Below are positions 42,767-51,262 of a stretch of 64,000 bases of DNA, one piece after another. The notes beneath the pieces are model-generated. The model was not told the DNA's origin. It worked only from the letters and a program-made list of their open reading frames with translations, and did no database searches. The stretch lies in contig JACPMZ010000009.1 of NCBI GenBank assembly GCA_016185705.1, positions 17,656-81,655 on the forward strand. Reading direction: 5' to 3'. A program made the position numbers and the translations under genes. Within the stretch, counting starts at the first letter, position 1. Each line of letters opens with the position of its first letter. Source of the stretch: Candidatus Woesearchaeota archaeon (GTDB lineage: Archaea > Nanobdellota > Nanobdellia > Woesearchaeales > UBA10216).

Positions 42767-45112
42767 ATGAATAAAAAGGATCTGTCTGAAAGAGATATTT
42801 GCAGTAAGTATATAACTCCTGCAATTTTGAAGGCGCAATGGGATCGAGATAAGCAGATAAGAGAAGAAAAAACTTTCACAGATGGGATGATTATTGTCAG
42901 AGGGAAGAAAATAATTCGTGGAGAACAAAAAAGAGCTGATTACATTCTATATTATAAACCTAATCTGCCGATAGCAATTATTGAGGCGAAGGATAACAGG
43001 CATACGATAGGATCGGGCTTGCAACAAGCAATAGATTATGGAGAGATTCTTGATATTCCTTTTGTTTATAGTTCAAACGGAGATGGTTTTATTGAACATG
43101 ATCGCACCGGCAAATCTAAATTGATTGAACGAGAATTAACACTTGATGAATTTCCCGGTCCAGATGAGCTATGGGAACGGTATAAGCTGTGGAAGGGAAT
43201 AGAAAAAGAACATGAAACAATAATCACCCATAACTACCACACGTCTTCAGGTGCAAAAACCCCCCGTTATTATCAAGAAATCGCCATTAATCGAGCTATT
43301 GAACATATTGCTAAAGGAAAGAATAGGCTCTTGCTCGTCATGGCTACAGGAACCGGAAAAACTTACGTGGCATCGCAAATAATCTACAAACTCTGGAAAT
43401 CAAAAAAGAAGAAACGAATTTTGTACCTTGCTGATCGGAATGTGCTTATAGACCAAACCATGAATAATGATTTCAAGATATTTAAAGAGGCCATGACCAA
43501 GATAAAAAACCGAAATGTGGACAAATCGTATGAGATTTATATGGCTCTTTATCAGGGTATCTCTGGAAGTGAAGACTGGAAGAATATATATAAAGCATTT
43601 TCAAAAGATTTTTTTGATTTGGTTGTTGTCGACGAGTGTCATAGGGGCAGTGCCAAAGAGGATTCTGCTTGGAGAGAAATATTGGAATATTTTAATTCTG
43701 CAACCCAGATTGGCATGACTGCTACTCCAAAAGAAACAAAAGAGGTATCAAACATTGATTATTTTGGCGAGCCCATATATACTTATTCATTAAAACAAGG
43801 AATCGAGGATGGTTTTTTGGCTCCTTATAAGGTTGTAAAAATATCAATTGATCGGGACGTAGAAGGCTGGCGACCTACCAAAGGCCAAAAAGATAAGTAT
43901 GGCGCTGAAATCGAGGATCGGATTTACAACTCTAAGGATTTTGATCGTACTTTGGTAATAGATGAAAGGACTCTTCTTGTTGCTAAGAAAGTCACGGAAT
44001 TCCTCAAAAATTCTGGGGACAGATTTGCGAAAACAATTATTTTTTGCGTCGATATTGATCATGCCGAACGCATGAGACTAGCGTTAAGAAATGAAAATCA
44101 GGATATGGTAAAAAAGAACTCCAAATATGTTCTTAAGATTACTGGAGACGATGACATTGGTAAAAAAGAACTTGACGGATTTATCGATCCTGCTTCCAAA
44201 TACCCAGTTATAGCAACTACTTCAAAATTGATGACTACCGGAGTAGATGCACAAACGTGTAAGCTTATAGTTCTTGACTCTAACATTCAATCCATAGCTG
44301 AATTCAAGCAGATAATTGGTCGTGGCACCAGAATCAGAGAGGACTATGGAAAATACTACTTTACAATTATAGACTTCCGACAGGTTACAGACCTGTTCGC
44401 AGACCCTGATTTTGATGGAGAACCAGTTCAAATATACGAAGCATCCATTAATACAGAACTGATAATTGAACAAGCAATAAAGGAAGATGAGAACAAACTT
44501 GGGCTAACTAAACAAGAACAAATATATCTGAAGGATACTGACGAAAAACCTAGGAAATATTATGTAAAAGGCGTCCCTGTTAAAGTAGTCAACCAACGGG
44601 TACTGTTCTACGATAAAGACGGGAAACTTATTACAGAATCTCTGAAAGATTACACCAAAAAAACACTAAGTGGAGAATATGCTTCGCTGGGAAAATTCCT
44701 CAAGAAGTGGAACTCTACAGAAAAAAAATCAGCGATTATTCAGGAACTGGAAGAGCAGGGAATACTTCTTGACGAGTTAAGAAATGAAGTCGGGAAAGAT
44801 TATGATGATTTTGATTTGATATGCCATGTTGCGTTTGATAAAAAGCCATTAACAAGACAAGAGAGAACGAGAAATGTTAAAAAAAGAAATTATTTTGCCA
44901 AGTATGGAGAAAAAGCAAAAGCCGTGATTGATGCATTACTGGAAAAATATGCAGACGAAGGAATTGAAAACCTTGAAAGCCTTCATGTTTTAAAGGTTAA
45001 TCCTTTGAACGAATTCGGCACTCCTTTTGAGATAATCGACTTATTCGGTGGAAAGACCGGTTACATGGAAGCAGTCAGAGAATTAGAGTCAGAACTATAT
45101 GCGCAGGTATGA
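42767..45112 (+). CDS. hsdR: Type I restriction enzyme HsdR subunit
   Basis: This 781-residue motor and nuclease subunit has an N-terminal PD-(D/E)xK nuclease (ADYILYYKPNLPIAIIEAKD, Asp...EAK). Two RecA-like lobes follow, with Walker A VMATGTGKTYVASQI, DECH motif VVVDECHRGSAKEDSAW, TAT motif GMTATPKET and motif VI IIGRGTRIREDYG. The C-terminal part is EcoEI-like. A CATTTATAAG box lies about 30 bases upstream. It begins a compact operon with HsdM, HsdS and a PD-(D/E)xK protein. The gene looks AT-rich relative to core genes. Confidence 0.95.
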   Translation: MNKKDLSERDICSKYITPAILKAQWDRDKQIREEKTFTDGMIIVRGKKIIRGEQKRADYILYYKPNLPIAIIEAKDNRHTIGSGLQQAIDYGEILDIPFVYSSNGDGFIEHDRTGKSKLIERELTLDEFPGPDELWERYKLWKGIEKEHETIITHNYHTSSGAKTPRYYQEIAINRAIEHIAKGKNRLLLVMATGTGKTYVASQIIYKLWKSKKKKRILYLADRNVLIDQTMNNDFKIFKEAMTKIKNRNVDKSYEIYMALYQGISGSEDWKNIYKAFSKDFFDLVVVDECHRGSAKEDSAWREILEYFNSATQIGMTATPKETKEVSNIDYFGEPIYTYSLKQGIEDGFLAPYKVVKISIDRDVEGWRPTKGQKDKYGAEIEDRIYNSKDFDRTLVIDERTLLVAKKVTEFLKNSGDRFAKTIIFCVDIDHAERMRLALRNENQDMVKKNSKYVLKITGDDDIGKKELDGFIDPASKYPVIATTSKLMTTGVDAQTCKLIVLDSNIQSIAEFKQIIGRGTRIREDYGKYYFTIIDFRQVTDLFADPDFDGEPVQIYEASINTELIIEQAIKEDENKLGLTKQEQIYLKDTDEKPRKYYVKGVPVKVVNQRVLFYDKDGKLITESLKDYTKKTLSGEYASLGKFLKKWNSTEKKSAIIQELEEQGILLDELRNEVGKDYDDFDLICHVAFDKKPLTRQERTRNVKKRNYFAKYGEKAKAVIDALLEKYADEGIENLESLHVLKVNPLNEFGTPFEIIDLFGGKTGYMEAVRELESELYAQV

Positions 45113-45116
45113 AAAA

Positions 45117-46562
45117 ATGAGCATTTCAACAACGATAAAGTCCATACAGGATATTATGCGCAAAGACGCCGGAGTTGATGGTGACGCCCAAAGAATTTCG
45201 CAACTTGTTTGGATGATTTTTCTAAAAGTATTTGATGCGAAGGAAGAAGAATGGGAGCTTGAAGACGACACTTATAAATCACCCATTCCTGAAAGATTAA
45301 GGTGGAGAAACTGGGCGGCAAATGATGAAGGAATAACCGGAGAAGAACTTCTTGATTTTATAAACAACAAGCTATTCCCCCAATTGAAAAATCTTGAAGT
45401 CTCTGCAGATGATAAAAAGGCGGTGCTTGTCAGAGATTTATTCTCTGATGCCTACAACTACATGAAGCACGGCGCATTAATTAGGCAGGTTATCAATAAA
45501 CTCAACGAAATTGACTTTCATACAACCAAAGACAGGCATCTGTTCAATGACATCTATGAGCAGATACTTCGTGATTTGCAAAGTGCAGGAAATGCCGGTG
45601 AATATTATACTCCAAGAGCAGTAACTCAATTTATAGTCGATATGATCAATCCAAAACTTGGTGAGGTTGTACTCGATCCTGCATGTGGTACTGGTGGATT
45701 TTTAATCTGTACACTTGAAAACTTAAAAAAAGTAGTAAAAAGTGTTGATCAGCGAGCAAAATTGCAGGATTGCTTAAGAGGAATAGAAAAAAAGCCACTA
45801 CCACATTTACTAGCAACGACAAATTTGATTCTTCACGACATTGAAGTCCCAAATATTAAACATGATAACTCATTATCTAAACCTATCAGAGATATTGGAC
45901 CTTCAGATCAGGTAGATATTGTTGTAACAAATCCGCCCTTTGGAGGTGCTGAAGAAGAAGGCATAGAAAATAATTTTCCTTCTTTATTTAGGACCCGAGA
46001 AACCGCAGACTTGTTCCTTGTCTTAATTATGAGACTTTTAAGGGATGAAGGTAGATGTGGGATTGTGCTTCCAAGTAGCCCAATTGATGAAGGAAAGGTT
46101 AAAGGTAGGATTTTTGCAAAGCTTTTTGAGGAATTTAATCTCCATACTATTGTTAGACTTCCGCAGGGTGTATTTTCGCCATATACAGACATAAGTACTA
46201 ACCTACTATTCTTTGAAAAAGGTAAACAAACTAAAGATATCTGGTATTTTTTCCATCCAATTAGAGAGGAATTAACACATTTGAATAATCCTAGATATTC
46301 AAAAACCAAACCGATTAGAATTGAAGAATTCGAATTGGAAAAAGAATGGTGGAATAATCGTAACGATAAAAAATTTTCAAATTATTGCATAAAAATTTCA
46401 GCTGATGAAATAATTAAAAGAAGATATGACTTGTGGATTGAAAACCCAAATAACGTTGACGAAACCGAAAATATGACTAGCAAAGAAATTATTGAACGAC
46501 TAGAAAAATCAATAAATAAAAATGTGCAACTTCTTGAGAAAATAAAGAGGGAACTCAAATGA
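45117..46562 (+). CDS. hsdM: Type I restriction-modification methylase HsdM
   Basis: This 481-residue N6-adenine methyltransferase has a helical N-terminal domain and GNAGEYYTPRAVTQFIVDMI. SAM motif I is VVLDPACGTGGFLICTLENL and catalytic motif IV is VDIVVTNPPFGGAEEEGIEN. TADLFLVLIMRLLRDEGRCG follows. The ATG at 45117 is used; an in-frame ATG at 45099 lies within HsdR. It overlaps the specificity subunit by four bases (ATGA). Confidence 0.96.
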   Translation: MSISTTIKSIQDIMRKDAGVDGDAQRISQLVWMIFLKVFDAKEEEWELEDDTYKSPIPERLRWRNWAANDEGITGEELLDFINNKLFPQLKNLEVSADDKKAVLVRDLFSDAYNYMKHGALIRQVINKLNEIDFHTTKDRHLFNDIYEQILRDLQSAGNAGEYYTPRAVTQFIVDMINPKLGEVVLDPACGTGGFLICTLENLKKVVKSVDQRAKLQDCLRGIEKKPLPHLLATTNLILHDIEVPNIKHDNSLSKPIRDIGPSDQVDIVVTNPPFGGAEEEGIENNFPSLFRTRETADLFLVLIMRLLRDEGRCGIVLPSSPIDEGKVKGRIFAKLFEEFNLHTIVRLPQGVFSPYTDISTNLLFFEKGKQTKDIWYFFHPIREELTHLNNPRYSKTKPIRIEEFELEKEWWNNRNDKKFSNYCIKISADEIIKRRYDLWIENPNNVDETENMTSKEIIERLEKSINKNVQLLEKIKRELK

Positions 46563-47119
46563 AATACATGCCGCTTTCTATGTTTATCAAACAGCAAAAA
46601 GAATTCATTGAAATAGATTATTCGGAAGAATATCTGAGAGTTAGAGTTAAACTACATCAGCAAGGTATGGTTGTTAGGGATAGAGTAAAGGGAATCGAGA
46701 TTAGGACTAAAAAACAACAGGTATGCAAAAAAAACCAATTGCTAGTCGCCGAAATTGATGCAAAAGTTGGCGGATACGGGTTAGTTCCCCAGTCACTGCA
46801 AGGTGCAATTGTTAGTAGTCATTACTACTTGTTTAACATAGATGAAACTCAACTATCGGTTGAATATTTAAAATACATTTTGCAAACAAAGCAATTCTTT
46901 TCTCAGATAAGAGCTCAGGGTAGCACAAATTATGCATCAATAAGACCTAAAGATGTACTAGAAATTAAAATACCTTATACTTCTATCAATGAACAAAAAA
47001 AAATTGTGTCATTAATGCAGCTCTGCGATCAATTAGAATCTCAAATTAAAGAAACTCAAAAAAATTATGATGCATTAAGGAAAGCTGTTTTGAAGGAAGC
47101 TTTTGAGGTAGAAGCATGA
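46559..47119 (+). CDS. hsdS: Half-size type I specificity subunit HsdS
   Basis: This 186-residue protein has one target-recognition domain (VSSHYYLFNIDETQLSVEYL, STNYASIRPKDVLEIKIPYT) and one conserved helix (NEQKKIVSLMQLCDQLESQI). Normal HsdS has two of each in about 400 residues. A single half would need to dimerise and should recognise a palindromic split site. Overlaps of four bases with both neighbours indicate coupled translation. Confidence 0.85.
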   Translation: MKYMPLSMFIKQQKEFIEIDYSEEYLRVRVKLHQQGMVVRDRVKGIEIRTKKQQVCKKNQLLVAEIDAKVGGYGLVPQSLQGAIVSSHYYLFNIDETQLSVEYLKYILQTKQFFSQIRAQGSTNYASIRPKDVLEIKIPYTSINEQKKIVSLMQLCDQLESQIKETQKNYDALRKAVLKEAFEVEA

Positions 47120-47781
47120 CCTACAAATTCTCTCCTTTCTCACTCTCACTTCTCAAAGAATGCCCTCGCTGCTTTTGGCTTCACTTCAATAAGAATGTTA
47201 AGCGCCCTTCTACTCCTTTCCCTTCGCTTCCGGCAGGAATGGACCGGATTTTGAAGGCCCATTTTGATGCGTTTCGTGATAAGGGAGAGCTGCCTCCGGA
47301 GATGGAGAAGTTGAATGGCCGGGTTAAGCTGTTTGACAATGTTGAGCTGCTGGAGCAATGGCGGAAAACATTAAAGGGCATTCAGTGGACAGATGAAAAA
47401 GGCAACCTATTCAGAGGTGCTGTGGACAATATTCTTCAGAAGGGAAAAAAGCTTATTGTTCTTGATTATAAAACCCGTGGCTATCCTGTTAAAGAAGATA
47501 CTGCTGAGCATTACAAGGACCAGCTAGACATTTACAACTTCTTGCTTAGAAAGAACGGATATGAAACTGAGGATTATGGCTATCTGATGTTTTATTACCC
47601 GAAGGAAGTTGAGGCTGACGGAGATGTTGCCTTTCATACAGAGTTGGTTAAGATGGAAATTTCTGTAAAGAATGCAGAGCGCATCTTTAAAGAAGCTGTT
47701 GACGTGGTGGATGGAAAGATGCCGAAAAGTGCTGAAGGATGCGGATATTGTAAATGGGCCTTGGCTAATAACAACGTTTAA
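47116..47781 (+). CDS. Cas4-like PD-(D/E)xK nuclease in the restriction operon
   Basis: This 221-residue protein has LLKECPRCFWLHFNKNVKRP near the N-terminus and EGCGYCKWALA at the C-terminus, paired CxxC motifs that could bind an iron-sulphur cluster as in Cas4/AddB. The nuclease core is FRGAVDNILQKGKKLIVLDY then KTRG (D...DYK). No other CRISPR genes or array are present. It overlaps HsdS by four bases, so it is part of the restriction operon; its role there is unknown. Confidence 0.75.
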   Translation: MTYKFSPFSLSLLKECPRCFWLHFNKNVKRPSTPFPSLPAGMDRILKAHFDAFRDKGELPPEMEKLNGRVKLFDNVELLEQWRKTLKGIQWTDEKGNLFRGAVDNILQKGKKLIVLDYKTRGYPVKEDTAEHYKDQLDIYNFLLRKNGYETEDYGYLMFYYPKEVEADGDVAFHTELVKMEISVKNAERIFKEAVDVVDGKMPKSAEGCGYCKWALANNNV

Positions 47782-47814
47782 GTAGTGTTGATTTTACAGA
47801 TGAACGGGGGAAAA

Positions 47815-48084
47815 ATGGTAGAAAAAAACAAGCTGATTGTAGAATATTTTGACAAAATATACGATGTCCCATTAGAAAAAATTGTGCCAAATCCAAACAA
47901 TCCCCGAGAAAAATTCTTGGAGTCCGAAGAAGATGAATTAATTGAATCAATTCTTTCAAAGGGGATTCTGAATCCTATTGTGGTCTATAAACGTAATGGC
48001 GATGGCAAGTATGGGAAGAATGTAAACCACTTTCGTGATGTTAACCAGTTTCGTGATAACAGAGGCCAAAGAGGTAGAAGATAA
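47815..48084 (+). pseudogene. Truncated ParB/Srx-like N-terminal domain
   Basis: The frame shows VPLEKIVPNPNNPREKFLES and LIESILSKGILNPIVVYKRN, the start of a ParB nuclease-like domain. It ends after GDGKYG, just where the GHRR motif should follow. The tail translates an imperfect tandem repeat of AACCACTTTCGTGAT. The DNA-binding helix-turn-helix is absent. It looks like a deletion remnant of a plasmid or element partition gene. Confidence 0.65.
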
Positions 48085-48116
48085 ATTTATTAAGAGGCTA
48101 ATGACACCCCCTTTTA

Positions 48117-48746
48117 GTGAAAAGGAGTAACAGTAAAGCGGAAAAGAGCACACTTGTAGCGTTTTTGGATACTGCCGAGAGCTTTTTGAAACACTACCCC
48201 TTACTTTCAAAAGGCTTCTTCTTCCTTATTTTATTCATACTGTCCTCAGGATTATTGTATATGTTTATCCAAGACAGAGCATATAATGAAGGCTATAAAC
48301 AGGGTGTGGCAGAAGAACGAGAGAATACATTATATTCTCGTTATCCTATAACCGTTAATGCTGAGACTAATTACGGGCCATTTGCAAAAGGACAATATTT
48401 CCAAGTAGCTCCAGAATACCAGAACCCTACTGACAAGGATGTACGCATTAAGGGATTTACAATCACAGTTCCATCTGAAGATTGGCTTGTTCAAAAAGGG
48501 GGTGCTCCCAATCAAGCGACACAGCAAGTTCAGATACCTATTCCCGTAACTGAGAATGCAACACAGACCAAACAAGTTGTTGTTATACAATCCCGATCGG
48601 ATGTATTCCCAGCTCATGCAGTAGAGCAAATACCCGCTAATCCGCTGGTAGCTGCAGCTGAAGGAACGTGGCCAATCAAGTTTTGTATAGAATACGCAGA
48701 TGGGACACAAACCTGCCCGAGAACAAGTGTAATTGAAGTAAGGTAA
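48117..48746 (+). CDS. Single-pass membrane protein of unknown function
   Basis: This protein of about 209 residues has a cytoplasmic N-terminus, one membrane helix near residues 33-52 (GFFFLILFILSSGLLYMFIQ), and a predicted extracellular beta-rich domain with paired Cys near the end (FCIEYADGTQTCPRT). No family is recognised. The start is GTG 48117. Its placement in the island suggests mobile-element surface or pilus-like cargo, but that is only inference. Confidence 0.55.
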   Translation: MKRSNSKAEKSTLVAFLDTAESFLKHYPLLSKGFFFLILFILSSGLLYMFIQDRAYNEGYKQGVAEERENTLYSRYPITVNAETNYGPFAKGQYFQVAPEYQNPTDKDVRIKGFTITVPSEDWLVQKGGAPNQATQQVQIPIPVTENATQTKQVVVIQSRSDVFPAHAVEQIPANPLVAAAEGTWPIKFCIEYADGTQTCPRTSVIEVR

Positions 48747-48760
48747 GTTATTCCTTTTAA

Positions 48761-48934
48761 TTATAGGCGTGTCTTATTGCGTTCATCTCTGAGAATTTTC
48801 TCCATTATGGCTTGTTTGATGTACTCCGAAACCGACATGCAATCATTTGTCTGCTTCTTGAGCTCTGCCCAGAGCTTTTTCGGGCAGAAGAAGCTTCTGC
48901 GTTCTGACCTGGCCATTTCAAAGTCGTCATTCAT
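48761..48934 (-). CDS. Small ribbon-helix-helix-like protein
   Basis: The 57 residues MNDDFEMARSERRSFFCPKK, LWAELKKQTNDCMSVSEYIK and QAIMEKILRDERNKTRL show a basic strand then two helices with the SVSEYIKQAI pattern of CopG/Arc-type DNA-binding proteins. The start overlaps the preceding gene by eight bases. It is last of four overlapping minus-strand small genes. Confidence 0.65.
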   Translation of the reverse strand: MNDDFEMARSERRSFFCPKKLWAELKKQTNDCMSVSEYIKQAIMEKILRDERNKTRL

Positions 48935-49127
48935 TTTTGCTCAGTTTTGAAGGCATGAACAAAGCACACCGAACATAGTCTGATTTCTTGCGGAAGCCTA
49001 CTTCTTGCATTTTTATTTTTAACATGTTTTCCTGTTCCGGTGTTATGCGGATAATAAGCGTTTTTTTTTTCCCATATCTACCCTGATTTCTGCATTTTAT
49101 TAATCTGGCTTGGTTAATCTTCGGCAC
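48927..49127 (-). CDS. Small ribbon-helix-helix-like protein
   Basis: This 66-residue protein is basic at its start and shows KKTLIIRITPEQENMLKIKM and QEVGFRKKSDYVRCALF, a strand-helix-helix pattern like MetJ/Arc proteins. It overlaps its downstream neighbour by eight bases and the upstream 41-residue gene by 14 bases. Probably a transcriptional regulator of a mobile element. Confidence 0.65.
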   Translation of the reverse strand: MPKINQARLIKCRNQGRYGKKKTLIIRITPEQENMLKIKMQEVGFRKKSDYVRCALFMPSKLSKNE

Positions 49128-49239
49128 CTTTCTCTGGCTCTTTTTGATGTAACATTTTTGTGCTCATTCTTGTTCCCTGAATTAATCCAGTTACTATGCT
49201 TACCCATTTCGGCGTTTCAGCTTCTTTTTCATCTTCCAT
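49114..49239 (-). CDS. 41-residue acidic small protein
   Basis: The frame encodes MEDEKEAETPKWVSIVTGLI then QGTRMSTKMLHQKEPEKGAE and D. No family is recognised. It overlaps its neighbours by 11 bases (upstream) and 14 bases (downstream). That arrangement, not its sequence, is the main evidence that it is translated. Confidence 0.5.
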   Translation of the reverse strand: MEDEKEAETPKWVSIVTGLIQGTRMSTKMLHQKEPEKGAED

Positions 49240-49417
49240 TTTGCTTTACTGCTTCATAGATTTTTGATAGAAACTCCTCGATTTGTGAATTGTTACCAAA
49301 CGATATTATTCGTAGGTAGCTCGAGATGGTCTTACACCCCCTTTCTGAGGCGTTACTCTGAAGGCGTTTGAATTGCTCCTCGTCTACAAGGAATTTGACC
49401 ATGTGATTGCTAATCAT
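49229..49417 (-). CDS. Small ribbon-helix-helix-like protein, first of four
   Basis: This 62-residue protein shows HMVKFLVDEEQFKRLQSNAS and KTISSYLRIISFGN, again strand-helix-helix with a ISSYLR turn. It opens the overlapping four-gene run. ATG 49417 is used, with an internal ATG at 49402 as an alternative. Confidence 0.6.
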   Translation of the reverse strand: MISNHMVKFLVDEEQFKRLQSNASERGCKTISSYLRIISFGNNSQIEEFLSKIYEAVKQNGR

Positions 49418-49499
49418 GAAAAGAACAAGACAGCACTATAAAATAAAGGTATCTCGGAAAAGGTATATCAAAAAGCTACCAAATTGGCAGTTATATGAA

Positions 49500-51203
49500 T
49501 CATACGGCAAGAATACGATTAATTTGGTTAATTATCAACTTTCTTCTTTCTGTTACTAGTTCCTCGTAATTTTCAAGTTCCCATAAGTTTTCATCTTCAG
49601 GGATTAAGTGTTTTTTAAGGTAAAGTGCCTTATTTGAAACAGAGCTCGATATCCATTCTTGCAATGATTTGCCAGACTTTTCCCATCGATTTGTTCCTGA
49701 GTCTAGAAGTTGGTAATTTTCAACTCTATTCATTTGAGCGTAGTCATAACCTTTTCTTTCTAAAAGTGAGGATGGCTGAACGTGGTCTATATCTTGCAAT
49801 CTTGTTACTTCTTGCCTGTCGTATAATATAAAGAATAAGAAATTTTGATCCAATCTATCAAGGTTTGATTCATCAAAAACGACGTAGAAATATACGGGGT
49901 GGTTTCTATACATCTCAAAAATTTGTTTAATTGGAAATTCTTTTCCTTTAAATTCCTTTATTATTAACAAAATTTTTCTTATTCCTGTTTTATATGGAAT
50001 CCAACCGGCACCTCTACTTTTAAAAACTCCGCTTAGAAGAGATATGTATATCCAGCTATACATGTTTTTAAAATCGGCATTGCCTGTATCGTAATTATCA
50101 AAGAAATGCTCTAGTTCTTCATCCTTTAGATTCTTATGGAAGAGATGATATGCAATGAAATATAGGGGTATGAAAGACCTGTTTTCTTTTTTGTAGTATT
50201 CGTATAGACCGGCATTTTTTAAGAACTTTTTAAGCGCATTTAAAGCTGCAGAAATTTTTGCGCTGTTAGTCACCGCAAATGTGGCATCCTCTTGTTGCAA
50301 GTTAGCCATTTCCTTTGAATGGTTGTCACGAAGAATGAATATGAGCTTAATGAGCGAGTCCTGATTTATTCCGATATCGGAATATTCTTTAAGAATATCA
50401 TCCAAGAATTGCTCCATTTTCCATTCAAAACCTTTCAAGATCGATGCCACTAAGTCAAAAGCAGATAATTTTGTTCCTCCATCGTTCAGTCGCTTAAATA
50501 ATTCAACCACTCTCTGCCTGTTTGCAATAGAATCCAAGGCTCGATTGACATTCACCCTTGCCATGCCAACATGTTTTCCAGCAAACACATTATTATAAAA
50601 AGTGCTGATATTTCTATTTATGTGTGCTTTTTGTTGATCATTTTCAATATTTAACTTTCTGATAAATTCTTCGGCAACCTGATATCCATCGTTTGTTTCT
50701 TTGAGGCGCATGAATAACGAAGGTACTGGAATCCACTTAGTTTCTTGGATAGCTTTCTCATCTCTATCTTGGTTAGTCTTTGGTAATTTTGATTGATCAT
50801 TTCCAAACTCAAAATCATACTCCATATTATTGTAATCACTAAATAAATCAAAGAACAACATCTTTCTATTTATGCTACCGGTTAGCCCAATATAAAAAGA
50901 TTGTAGCCTTTGTTGACCATCTATCACAAGGCTATGGTTTTTTTCTAATTTTTCAAGACTAATTGAACTTACCGGTTCACCGTCTTTTGTAAAATATCTG
51001 AATGCAAATAATGGAGGGAAGCTCACATCCTCTTGGATAGTCATTATGCCACCAAAAGAATTAGCTTTTAATAAAGTGTCAAAAAGCAACTCCATTTTCC
51101 CTTCATCCCATATGAGCCTTCTTTGAATAACGGGCAATACTAACGCATTTTCAGAAATATTATCTACAGTATCAGCAACGGATTTTGACTCCCAATTAGC
51201 CAT
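49500..51203 (-). CDS. DUF262/HNH protein (GmrSD-like, possible modified-DNA restriction)
   Basis: This 567-residue protein has an N-terminal DUF262 domain: LPVIQRRLIWDEGKMELLFD and SLVIDGQQRLQSFYIGLTGS, with the conserved DGQQR. Its C-terminal DUF1524-type HNH region is LQDIDHVQPSSLLERKGYDY and NRVENYQLLDSGTNRWEKSG. This layout matches single-chain GmrSD-like type IV restriction systems that attack modified phage DNA. The ATG at 51201-51203 fits a CTTTTTATTC box about 27 bases upstream; a longer frame to 51254 crosses that promoter. It is next to the integrase. Confidence 0.82.
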   Translation of the reverse strand: MANWESKSVADTVDNISENALVLPVIQRRLIWDEGKMELLFDTLLKANSFGGIMTIQEDVSFPPLFAFRYFTKDGEPVSSISLEKLEKNHSLVIDGQQRLQSFYIGLTGSINRKMLFFDLFSDYNNMEYDFEFGNDQSKLPKTNQDRDEKAIQETKWIPVPSLFMRLKETNDGYQVAEEFIRKLNIENDQQKAHINRNISTFYNNVFAGKHVGMARVNVNRALDSIANRQRVVELFKRLNDGGTKLSAFDLVASILKGFEWKMEQFLDDILKEYSDIGINQDSLIKLIFILRDNHSKEMANLQQEDATFAVTNSAKISAALNALKKFLKNAGLYEYYKKENRSFIPLYFIAYHLFHKNLKDEELEHFFDNYDTGNADFKNMYSWIYISLLSGVFKSRGAGWIPYKTGIRKILLIIKEFKGKEFPIKQIFEMYRNHPVYFYVVFDESNLDRLDQNFLFFILYDRQEVTRLQDIDHVQPSSLLERKGYDYAQMNRVENYQLLDSGTNRWEKSGKSLQEWISSSVSNKALYLKKHLIPEDENLWELENYEELVTERRKLIINQINRILAV

Positions 51204-51262
51204 TTTGAGACTTTTACTGGGTATGTGAATAAAAAGCTTTCTCAAATTTTGCAAGGTCGGTT

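Noticed and set aside
47116-47781. Cas4 as evidence of a CRISPR system
   Set aside because: No CRISPR array or other cas gene is in the window and the gene is embedded in a restriction operon.
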